Source: CAYXXZ01 sp964469165
GTDB taxonomy: Bacteria; Pseudomonadota; Gammaproteobacteria; Pseudomonadales; Porticoccaceae
DNA length: 8,694 nucleotides
NCBI GenBank assembly: GCA_964469165.1
Contig: CAYXXZ010000106.1
Span: 1 to 8,694 of the forward strand
Direction: 5' to 3'
The notes under the pieces were generated by a model. That model made no database searches. It was given only the letters and a program-made list of their open reading frames with translations, and was not told the origin of the DNA. Made by a program: the position numbers and the translations under genes. Below are positions 1-8,694 of the stretch, piece after piece (position 1 is the first letter of the stretch; each line of letters begins with the position of its first letter).

Positions 1-1844
1 TGATCGAAAACGCCGAAGGCACCCGCACCACGCCGTCCAGCGTCGCCTACACCGAGGAAGGTGAGGTGCTGGTAGGTCAGTCCGCGAAGCGCCAGTCGGT
101 GACCAACCCGCAGAACACGCTCTATGCCGTCAAGCGCCTGATCGGTCGCCGCTACGGAGACGACGTGGTGCAGAAAGACATCAAGATGGTGCCCTACAGC
201 ATCATCAAGGCCGACAATGGCGACGCCTGGGTGGAAGTCAAAGGCAAGAAAATGGCGCCTCCGCAGATTTCCGCCGAAGTGCTGAAGAAAATGAAGAAGA
301 CCGCGGAAGACTACCTGGGTGAAGCCGTCACCGAGGCGGTAATCACGGTTCCCGCATACTTCAACGACTCCCAGCGCCAGGCTACCAAGGACGCCGGTCG
401 CATCGCCGGCCTGGACGTCAAGCGCATCATCAACGAGCCCACCGCCGCCGCGCTCGCCTATGGCCTGGACAAGGGCAAGGGCGACCACGTGGTCGCGGTG
501 TATGACCTGGGTGGCGGTACCTTCGATATCTCCATCATCGAAATCGCCGACGTCGACGGCGAAACGCAGTTCGAAGTGCTATCCACCAACGGCGATACCT
601 TCCTCGGTGGTGAGGATTTCGACCTGGCGCTGATCAACTACCTGGCCGACGAGTTCAAGAAGGACAACAGTATCGATCTGTCTGGCGACCCGCTCGCCAT
701 GCAGCGCCTCAAGGAAGCTGCCGAAAAGGCCAAGATCGAGCTGTCCTCCAGCCAGCAGACCGAGGTCAACCTGCCCTACATCACCGCCGATGCCACTGGG
801 CCCAAGCACCTGGTGGTGAAACTGACCCGCTCCAAGCTCGAGTCGCTGGTGGAAGACCTGGTCAAGCGTTCCATCGAGCCGGTCAAGGTGGCGCTCAAGG
901 ACGCCGGCAAGGCGGCCTCCGATATCGACGAGATCATCCTGGTGGGCGGCCAGACCCGCATGCCGCTGGTGCAGCAAACCGTTGCCGACTTCTTCGGCAA
1001 GGAGCCGCGCAAGGACGTCAACCCGGATGAAGCCGTCGCCGTGGGCGCAGCCATTCAGGGCGCGGTATTGTCCGGCGATGTCAAGGACGTGCTGCTGCTC
1101 GACGTGACGCCGCTGACCCTGGGTATCGAAACCATGGGTGGCGTGGCCACGCCGCTGATCGAGAAGAACACCACCATTCCGACCAAGAAGTCGCAGGTGT
1201 TCTCCACCGCCGACGACAACCAGACCGCGGTGACCATTCACGTGGTGCAGGGGGAGCGCAAGCAGGCGTCCCAGAACAAGTCGCTGGGCCGTTTCGATCT
1301 GAGCGACATTCCGCCCGCGCCCCGTGGCATGCCGCAGATCGAGGTGACCTTCAACATCGATGCCAACGGCATTCTCAACGTGTCCGCCAAGGACAAGGCC
1401 ACCGGCAAGGAGCAATCCATCGTCATCAAGGCCTCTTCCGGCCTCAACGATGACGAGATCGAAAAAATGGTCAAGGACGCCGAGGCGCACGCCGCCGAGG
1501 ACAAGAAGTTCGAGGAGCTGGTACAGGTGCGCAACACCGCCGACGGTTTGGCCCATGCGGCGCGCAAAACCCTGCAGGACGCCGGTGACAAGGCAACGGA
1601 CGAGGAGCGTTCCGCTATCGAAGCGGCCATCGCCGAAGTCGAGGAGGCGGTCAAGGGCGACGACAAGGACGGGATCGAGGCAGCTACCACCAAGCTGTCC
1701 GAGGCGTCGGCCAACCTGGCGCAGAAGATGTATGCCGAGGCGGCCCAGCAGGGGGCTGAGCCCCAGCAGGAAGAGTCCAGCTCGCCCAACGATGATGTGG
1801 TGGATGCCGAGTTCGAGGAAGTGAAGGACTCGGACAAGAAGTAA
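1..1844 (+). CDS. dnaK: Chaperone protein DnaK (Hsp70), 5' end truncated by window edge
   Basis: ATP-dependent Hsp70 chaperone of the cytoplasm that binds exposed hydrophobic peptides and cycles with DnaJ and GrpE. Reading starts inside the gene at base 3 (IENAEGTRTTPS...), which aligns to E. coli DnaK residue 27. The 613 visible residues plus about 26 missing give ~639, the usual length (E. coli 638). The missing part holds the first phosphate loop (IDLGTTNS). In E. coli numbering, visible features are the catalytic Lys70 in NTLYAVKRLIGRR, the second phosphate motif VYDLGGGTFD with Glu171 just after, Thr199 in TNGDTFLGGEDFD, the adenosine motif ILVGGQTRMP, the interdomain linker DVLLLDVTPL, a substrate-binding domain, a helical lid and the conserved tail DDVVDAEFEEVK. 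A GTG at base 66 is not the true start, because homology continues upstream of it. dnaJ follows after 95 nt. The heat-shock promoter, if any, lies outside the window. Identification is certain. Confidence 0.98.
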   Translation, partial: IENAEGTRTTPSSVAYTEEGEVLVGQSAKRQSVTNPQNTLYAVKRLIGRRYGDDVVQKDIKMVPYSIIKADNGDAWVEVKGKKMAPPQISAEVLKKMKKTAEDYLGEAVTEAVITVPAYFNDSQRQATKDAGRIAGLDVKRIINEPTAAALAYGLDKGKGDHVVAVYDLGGGTFDISIIEIADVDGETQFEVLSTNGDTFLGGEDFDLALINYLADEFKKDNSIDLSGDPLAMQRLKEAAEKAKIELSSSQQTEVNLPYITADATGPKHLVVKLTRSKLESLVEDLVKRSIEPVKVALKDAGKAASDIDEIILVGGQTRMPLVQQTVADFFGKEPRKDVNPDEAVAVGAAIQGAVLSGDVKDVLLLDVTPLTLGIETMGGVATPLIEKNTTIPTKKSQVFSTADDNQTAVTIHVVQGERKQASQNKSLGRFDLSDIPPAPRGMPQIEVTFNIDANGILNVSAKDKATGKEQSIVIKASSGLNDDEIEKMVKDAEAHAAEDKKFEELVQVRNTADGLAHAARKTLQDAGDKATDEERSAIEAAIAEVEEAVKGDDKDGIEAATTKLSEASANLAQKMYAEAAQQGAEPQQEESSSPNDDVVDAEFEEVKDSDKK

Positions 1845-1847
1845 AAA

Positions 1848-1872
1848 GCGTCTGACGCCCGCCGTCTGACGC
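1848..1872. repeat. Short direct/inverted repeat just after dnaK
   Basis: Four bases after the dnaK stop codon lie two exact copies of CGTCTGACGC (1849-1858 and 1863-1872) separated by CCGC. The first, with the preceding G, is also an imperfect dyad (GCGTC-T-GACGC). The sequence AAAAAGCGTCTGACG at 1843-1857 differs at one base from AAAAAGCGTCAGACG at 5371-5385 in the carA-carB spacer. It is therefore probably a short or decayed relative of the heptamer palindrome found there. No function can be assigned from sequence alone. Confidence 0.6.
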
Positions 1873-1880
1873 AACGATTC

Positions 1881-1915
1881 AAGGGAGAAGAGGGACACCG
1901 GTCGCTCTCTCCCTT
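1881..1915 (+). other. Hairpin in the dnaK-dnaJ spacer
   Basis: AAGGGAGA (1881-1888) is the exact reverse complement of TCTCCCTT (1908-1915), giving an 8-bp stem with a 19-nt loop. Only TTT closes and follows the stem, so it is a poor intrinsic terminator. It could act as an mRNA processing or stability element that lowers dnaJ relative to dnaK, but this is inference. The loop carries GACACCGG, which also occurs inside the carA-carB palindrome. Confidence 0.4.
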
Positions 1916-1939
1916 TCGCTGTTGTAATGGGAACAACGA

Positions 1940-3051
1940 ATGTCCAAACGGGATTACTACGAAATTCTGGGTGTGGAGCGTGGCGCTGCCGAGGCGGATA
2001 TCAAGAAAGCCTACCGCCGGGTGGCCATGAAATATCACCCGGACCGGAATCCGGACGATGCCGGAGCGGAAGAGAAGTTCAAGGAAGCTTCCGAAGCCTA
2101 CGAAATACTGTCTGACGCCCAGAAGCGCGCCGCCTACGACCAGTTCGGCCACGCCGGGGTCTCCGGCGCCGGTGCTGGCGACGCGGGTTTCGGTAATTTC
2201 GGCGATATCTTCGGCGACGTGTTTGGCGATATCTTCGGCGGTGGCCGCGGGCGCTCCCGGGGCGGGCCGAGGCGCGGCGCCGACTTGCAATACAACATGG
2301 AGCTCGACCTGGAAGAGGCGGTGCGCGGTGTCACCAAGCAGATCAAGGTGCCGACGCTCGTCGCCTGTGATACCTGCGATGGCTCCGGCGCCAAGCCCGG
2401 CACCTCGCCGTCGCGCTGCGGCACCTGTGGCGGCAGTGGACAGGTGCGCATGTCACAGGGATTCTTCCAGGTACAGCAGACCTGCCCGAACTGTCGCGGG
2501 CGCGGCACGGTGATCACCGATCCCTGCCCCGGCTGTCACGGTCAGGGTCGGGTGGAAGAGATCAAGACGCTGTCGGTAAAAGTGCCCGCTGGCGTCGACA
2601 ACGGCGACCGCATCCGTCTGGGAGGCGAAGGGGAAATGGGCCCGGCAGGCGGCCCTCCCGGCGATCTCTACGTGCAGATCCTGGTGCGCGAGCACGAAAT
2701 ATTCCAACGCGATGGCCGTAATCTGTATTGCGAGGTGCCCATCAGCTTTGCCGATGCCGCCCTTGGCGGTGAGCTCGAAGTACCCACGCTCGGCGGGCGC
2801 GTGAAGCTCAAGGTTCCCCCCGAAACCCAGACCGGCCGCCTGTTCCGCCTGCGCGGCAAGGGTGTGTCCAGCGTGCGCGGTGGCGGCCCCGGCGACCTGC
2901 TGTGCCGGGTAGTGGTGGAAACGCCCATCAACCTCAACGCCCGTCAGAAAGAGCTGATGCGAGAGCTGCAGGACGCGTTCGAGGGAGGCAAGCACTCGCC
3001 CCGCAAGACCTCCTGGTTCGAGGGGGTCAAAAGCTTCTTCGAAAGTTTTAA
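1940..3051 (+). CDS. dnaJ: Chaperone protein DnaJ (Hsp40), last codons lost in the assembly gap
   Basis: Co-chaperone that delivers clients to DnaK and stimulates its ATPase. It has the full class A architecture. The J domain (1-70) carries HPD at 33-35. A Gly/Phe-rich linker (about 71-113) contains GDIFGDVFGDIFGGG. The zinc domain has four CxxCxGxG repeats, with cysteines at 143/146, 160/163, 182/185 and 196/199. C-terminal substrate-binding domains follow from about 210, and the tail reads SWFEGVKSFFESF. There are 370 visible residues; E. coli DnaJ has 376, so only a few are lost. The last visible codon is AAN (Lys or Asn), so the stop lies inside the N run. The TAA visible at 3049-3051 is out of frame. 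The ATG at 1940 is preceded by a weak GGGA (1929-1932) and gives the canonical SKRDYYEILGV start. It is probably cotranscribed with dnaK. Confidence 0.97.
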
Positions 3052-3151
3052 NNNNNNNNNNNNNNNNNNNNNNNNNNNNNNNNNNNNNNNNNNNNNNNNN
3101 NNNNNNNNNNNNNNNNNNNNNNNNNNNNNNNNNNNNNNNNNNNNNNNNNNN
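3052..3151. other. Assembly gap of exactly 100 N
   Basis: One hundred consecutive N. The gap hides the dnaJ stop, the dnaJ-dapB spacer and the dapB start. The missing DapB N-terminus alone needs about 190 nt, so 100 must be a conventional placeholder and not a measured length. Confidence 0.99.
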
Positions 3152-3778
3152 GATATCGAGGCGGTTGTGCAGGATTTCGATGTTCTCATCGATTTTTCCG
3201 TGCCGGTCGCCTCCGTCGACAACGCGCGCGTGTGCGCAGCCCACGGCCGCAAGCTGGTGCTCGGCACCACCGGTTTCGATGACGGCCAGAAGGCGCAGAT
3301 TGCGGCGGCGAGCGAAAAAACCGCCATCTGTCAGGCGTCCAACTTCAGCACTGGCGTCAACCTCTGTTTCAAATTGCTCGACATGGCCGCCAGGGTGCTG
3401 GGCGACGACGTCGATATCGAGATCTACGAGGCTCACCACCGCCACAAGATCGATGCGCCGTCGGGCACTGCGCTCTCCATGGGCGAGGTAGTGGCCGAGG
3501 CGTTGGGCCGTGATCTCAAAGAGGTGGCGGTCTACGGCCGCGAGGGCCAGACCGGCGCGCGCGATAGAAATACCATCGGTTTCGCCACCGTGCGCGCGGG
3601 AGACATCGTCGGTGATCACACCGTGACGTTTGCCGCCGATGGCGAGCGCGTCGAGATCACCCACAAGGCCTCGAGCCGCATGTCGTTCGCGCGCGGCGCG
3701 GTGCGCGCCGCGGTGTGGCTGGCGGACAAGCCTGCCGGCCGCTTCGATATGCAGGATGTGCTCGGTCTCAAGGCCTAG
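3152..3778 (+). CDS. dapB: 4-hydroxy-tetrahydrodipicolinate reductase, 5' end lost in the gap
   Basis: Reduces 4-hydroxy-tetrahydrodipicolinate with NAD(P)H to tetrahydrodipicolinate in the cytoplasm, supplying lysine and the meso-diaminopimelate of peptidoglycan. The 208 visible residues (DIEAVVQDFDVLIDFS...) align from about E. coli DapB residue 65 to the end, so roughly 64 residues, including the GxGxxG dinucleotide-binding loop, are missing. Visible signatures are the LGTTGFDD segment, NFSTGVN, the catalytic/substrate motif EAHHRHKIDAPSGTA (His and Lys equivalent to E. coli His159 and Lys163), TIGFATVRAGDIVGDHTV, and the C-terminal HKASSRMSFARGAVRAA. It ends with TAG at 3776. The frame happens to run on from dnaJ through the N stretch, which is coincidence and not a fusion. 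The neighbours dnaJ upstream and carA downstream match the usual gammaproteobacterial order. Confidence 0.97.
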   Translation, partial: DIEAVVQDFDVLIDFSVPVASVDNARVCAAHGRKLVLGTTGFDDGQKAQIAAASEKTAICQASNFSTGVNLCFKLLDMAARVLGDDVDIEIYEAHHRHKIDAPSGTALSMGEVVAEALGRDLKEVAVYGREGQTGARDRNTIGFATVRAGDIVGDHTVTFAADGERVEITHKASSRMSFARGAVRAAVWLADKPAGRFDMQDVLGLKA

Positions 3779-3802
3779 GAATATTTTTGGGCACTCACAT
3801 GG

Positions 3803-3883
3803 AGGTTGGGCGGAGGAACGAAGCCCAACATCGGCGGGCCCATTCACATCAAAACCGTTGGGCTTCATGCCTCAGCCCAACCT
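3803..3883. repeat. Inverted pair of REP-like palindromic elements
   Basis: Two 27-nt elements lie head to head, 27 nt apart. The first (3803-3829) reads AGGTTGGGC, a 9-nt loop region with its flanks, then GCCCAAC. The second (3857-3883) is its reverse complement at 24 of 27 positions. Each folds alone (stems GTTGGGC/GCCCAAC; 8 bp in the second, with the extra T-A pair 3864/3874), or the two can pair with each other as a long stem. From memory, intergenic GTTGGGC...GCCCAAC palindromes are common in many proteobacterial genomes, which fits a REP/BIME-type repeat. They lie 25 nt after dapB and could protect the dapB mRNA 3' end. No associated transposase (RAYT) is in the window. Confidence 0.8.
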
Positions 3884-3907
3884 GCGAACTGACAATTCAT
3901 ATCGTGC

Positions 3908-3936
3908 TGGACAGGGGGAAGCCATTCCAATAGAAT
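3908..3936 (+). promoter_or_regulatory. Probable sigma70-type promoter for carAB
   Basis: TGGACA (3908-3913) and TAGAAT (3931-3936) each match five of six consensus bases and are separated by the ideal 17 nt. Transcription would begin near 3943, leaving a leader of about 185 nt before carA. The position between the REP pair and the terminator-type hairpin is consistent with a dedicated carA promoter. I saw no clear ArgR, PurR or other operator next to it. Confidence 0.6.
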
Positions 3937-4007
3937 TCGCACTCAGGTTTTTGCTGTGCTGCAGCGCCTGACATCCCAGAGAGACGCATGATTTGAACGA
4001 ATACCTG

Positions 4008-4043
4008 AAGCGAGATGAGCCCCGAGTTTCATCTCGCTTTTTT
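4008..4043 (+). terminator. Intrinsic terminator or attenuator in the carA leader
   Basis: An 11-bp perfect stem (AAGCGAGATGA, 4008-4018, with TCATCTCGCTT, 4029-4039) has a 10-nt loop and is followed without a break by a run of six T (4038-4043). This is a textbook Rho-independent terminator. It sits after the probable promoter and 85 nt before the carA start, so it more likely acts as an attenuator of carAB than as the dapB terminator, although it could do both. The stem is partly symmetrical but the T run favours the + strand. Confidence 0.8.
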
Positions 4044-4115
4044 GCAGGTGATTCCTCAGGTGCGCACTCCCAGAGCATGCCCTGTCAGCTCCGCGTTTTG
4101 ATTGTTTCCCCCGAC

Positions 4116-4122
4116 AAAGGAG
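4116..4122 (+). promoter_or_regulatory. Strong ribosome binding site that fixes the carA TTG start
   Basis: AAAGGAG is followed by a 6-nt spacer and TTG at 4129. This is the only strong Shine-Dalgarno sequence near the gene and decides in favour of 4129 over the in-frame TTG at 4102, which lies upstream of it. Confidence 0.85.
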
Positions 4123-4128
4123 TTCACG

Positions 4129-5274
4129 TTGAAAACCGATAACCGTCGGCCCGCTTTGCTCGCCCTGGAAGATGGTACCCTGTTCAGAGGCACGGCGATT
4201 GGCTCGGAAGGCTCCTCGACGGGTGAGGTCGTCTTCAATACCTCTCTCACGGGTTACCAGGAAATTCTGACCGATCCATCCTACGCCCGCCAGATCGTCA
4301 CGCTGACCTATCCCCACATCGGCAACGTGGGCGTCAACAGGGAAGATGAAGAGTCCACTGCGGTGTGGGCCGCGGGGCTGGTGATTCGCGACCTGCCGCT
4401 GATGGCCAGCAACTTCCGCTGCGAGCAGACCCTCGATGCCTATCTGCGCGAGCGCAACATCGTCGGTATCGCCGATATCGACACCCGCAAGCTGACCCGC
4501 CTGCTGCGCGAGAAAGGCGCCCAGAATGGCTGCCTGATGGCTGGCGATATCGATGAAGCCGAGGCGCTGGCCCAGGCGCGCGCCTTTGCCGGCCTCGAGG
4601 GCATGGATCTGGCCAAGGAAGTGAGCACTACCGAGCCCTACGTCTGGCGCGAAGGCGCCTGGAGCTTGGGTCAAGGCTATGCCACCCGCGACAACTTCCG
4701 CTTCAAGGTCGTCGCCTACGATTTCGGCGTCAAGCGCAACATTCTGCGCATGCTGGTGGAGCGCGGCTGCGACCTCACCGTGGTGCCTGCGTACACGCCG
4801 GCCGCGGACGTGTTGGCGATGAATCCCGATGGTATCTTCCTGTCCAACGGCCCCGGCGATCCCGAGCCCTGCGACTACGCCATCGCCGCCATCCGCGCAT
4901 TTCTCGAAACCGATATTCCCGTGTTCGGTATCTGTCTTGGTCACCAGCTGCTTGCGCTGGCTTCCGGTGCGAGAACGGAAAAAATGAAATTCGGCCACCA
5001 CGGCGCCAACCATCCGGTCCAGAATCTGGATGACAAAACCGCGATGATCACCAGTCAGAACCACGGTTTCTCGGTGGACGAGACGAGCCTGCCGGCAACC
5101 CTCAGAGCCACCCACAGATCGCTGTTCGACGGCAGCCTGCAAGGTCTCCACCACACCGACAAACCCGCGTTCAGCTTCCAGGGACACCCGGAAGCGAGCC
5201 CCGGACCCCACGACGTGGCGCCACTGTTCGATCATTTTGTGGAGTTGATGGAGAGCCGCAAGGGAGCGGTGTGA
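4129..5274 (+). CDS. carA: Carbamoyl-phosphate synthase small (glutaminase) subunit
   Basis: Hydrolyses glutamine and channels ammonia to CarB for carbamoyl phosphate synthesis, the shared precursor of arginine and pyrimidines. The product of the TTG start is 381 residues (E. coli 382). The N-terminal CarA-specific domain (about 1-150) includes GEVVFNTSLTGYQEILTDPSY and LTYPHIGN. The class I glutamine amidotransferase domain (about 190-380) has the nucleophile Cys269 in FGICLGHQ and His353 and Glu355 in FQGHPEASPG, the same numbers as the E. coli triad. Other family motifs present are GIFLSNGPGDP and KFGHHGANHP. The rare TTG start is supported by AAAGGAG six bases upstream and by the expected N-terminus KTDNRRPALLALEDGT. 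It lies downstream of a putative promoter and attenuator. carB follows after 170 nt. Confidence 0.98.
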   Translation: MKTDNRRPALLALEDGTLFRGTAIGSEGSSTGEVVFNTSLTGYQEILTDPSYARQIVTLTYPHIGNVGVNREDEESTAVWAAGLVIRDLPLMASNFRCEQTLDAYLRERNIVGIADIDTRKLTRLLREKGAQNGCLMAGDIDEAEALAQARAFAGLEGMDLAKEVSTTEPYVWREGAWSLGQGYATRDNFRFKVVAYDFGVKRNILRMLVERGCDLTVVPAYTPAADVLAMNPDGIFLSNGPGDPEPCDYAIAAIRAFLETDIPVFGICLGHQLLALASGARTEKMKFGHHGANHPVQNLDDKTAMITSQNHGFSVDETSLPATLRATHRSLFDGSLQGLHHTDKPAFSFQGHPEASPGPHDVAPLFDHFVELMESRKGAV

Positions 5275-5297
5275 GTGCGGACCACTATTGGCCGCGG

Positions 5298-5312
5298 AAG
5301 CCCGCTGGGCTT
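5298..5312. other. Small hairpin after carA
   Basis: AAGCCC (5298-5303) and GGGCTT (5307-5312) form a perfect 6-bp stem with the 3-nt loop GCT. It abuts the left arm of the large carA-carB palindrome. No T run follows, so it is not a standard terminator. Confidence 0.5.
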
Positions 5313-5401
5313 GACGTCGGACGTCTGACGTCGGACGCAAAAGAAAGAGACACCGGCGGCGCAGCCGCCCAAAAAGCGTCAGACGTCAGACGTCCGACGT
5401 C
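5313..5401. repeat. Large heptamer-built palindrome between carA and carB
   Basis: Two 26-nt arms (5313-5338 and 5376-5401) are reverse complements at 25 of 26 positions. Each arm is a tandem series of a 7-bp unit, ACGTC(G/T)G on the left and ACGTC(A/C)G on the right, so several GACGTC hexamers recur. The 37-nt centre is A-rich next to both arms (CAAAAG..., ...CCAAAAAG) and contains its own 6-bp hairpin GGCGGC-GCA-GCCGCC (5355-5369). The RNA or single-stranded DNA would form a very stable two-tier stem-loop. A related short sequence follows dnaK, which suggests a dispersed family. I do not recognise a named family. Confidence 0.85.
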
Positions 5402-5444
5402 AGACCCCAAGCTACGAAGTGCGAATTCTGACGGTTACTAAAGC

Positions 5445-8662
<3,218 letters not shown>

Positions 8663-8666
<4 letters not shown>

Positions 8667-8694
8667 ACAAAGTACCAATGACCAGTGAGGGCGC
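8663..8694 (+). CDS. greA: Transcription elongation factor GreA, N-terminal fragment only
   Basis: Only ten codons and two bases are visible: MNKVPMTSEG, next residue Ala. PMTxxGA at this position is the conserved GreA N-terminus (E. coli MQAIPMTLRGA), and greA directly follows carB in Pseudomonas-type gene orders. GreA binds the RNA polymerase secondary channel and stimulates cleavage of backtracked RNA. The ATG shares ATGA with the carB stop, suggesting translational coupling. GGAG at 8657-8660 is only two bases from this ATG; the ATG at 8678 is an alternative start, but it would drop the usual first five residues. Confidence 0.82.

Larger units (their letters stand above)
3779..4128. other. 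dapB-carA intergenic region, 350 nt
   Basis: No convincing protein gene fits here. From left to right it holds an inverted pair of REP-like palindromes (3803-3883), a sigma70-type promoter (3908-3936), a terminator-type hairpin (4008-4043) and the carA ribosome binding site (4116-4122). About 70 nt between the hairpin and the ribosome binding site shows nothing I recognise. A weak TTG-initiated 49-codon frame (3993-4142) crosses the hairpin and overlaps the carA start; it is treated as a finding only. Confidence 0.8.

Noticed and set aside
66..68. GTG as the dnaK start
   Set aside because: Homology to DnaK continues upstream in frame to base 3, so the gene is simply cut by the window edge.
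579..1898. A 439-codon open frame on the - strand opposite dnaK
   Set aside because: Composition artefact opposite a highly conserved DnaK, with no domain and no ribosome site. The same applies to the long - strand frames opposite dnaJ-dapB and carA.
1940..3778. A single 612-codon frame joining DnaJ and DapB
   Set aside because: It is continuous only because the 100 N contain no stop and keep the frame. Both proteins are complete single-family proteins at their visible ends, and dapB lacks its N-terminus.
4102..4104. Upstream TTG as the carA start
   Set aside because: It precedes the strong AAAGGAG site and would add nine residues (MFPPTKEFT) not expected in the family. The TTG at 4129 has correct spacing.
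5313..5401. CRISPR-like array from repeated GACGTC units
   Set aside because: Units are 7 bp and contiguous without spacers, arranged as two inverted arms. This is a palindromic repeat, not a CRISPR array.

Overview
The window is a housekeeping region of a gammaproteobacterial chromosome, with all genes on the + strand: dnaK (5' end cut by the window edge), dnaJ, a 100-N assembly gap, dapB (5' end lost in the gap), carA, carB and the first codons of greA. The proteins align by eye almost without gaps to their Escherichia coli counterparts. The gene order matches the dnaK-dnaJ-dapB-carA-carB-greA order I recall from Pseudomonas and relatives. GC-rich codon use and this order suggest a Pseudomonas-like or marine gammaproteobacterium. 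I cannot name the genus from the sequence.

Layout: 1-1844 is the Hsp70 chaperone gene dnaK without its first ~26 codons. A 95-nt spacer with short repeats and a hairpin leads to its co-chaperone gene dnaJ (1940 to the gap). Positions 3052-3151 are N. From 3152 to 3778 lies dapB (lysine/peptidoglycan precursor synthesis) without roughly its first 64 codons. The 350-nt dapB-carA spacer holds a pair of inverted REP-like palindromes, a good sigma70-type promoter, and a terminator-type hairpin with a T run, followed by a strong ribosome binding site and a TTG start for carA. The promoter-hairpin-gene order looks like an attenuated carA leader. carA and carB encode the two subunits of carbamoyl-phosphate synthetase, which feeds arginine and pyrimidine synthesis. 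They are separated by 170 nt that is mostly a large palindrome built of 7-bp repeats. carB overlaps greA (transcript cleavage factor) by ATGA.

The coding content is ordinary and every key catalytic residue I could check is present. I found no new protein system. The parts worth a second look are in the spacers: two unrelated families of palindromic intergenic repeats, one of which seems to occur in two of the spacers, the putative carA attenuator, and a gap whose 100-N size must be a placeholder.
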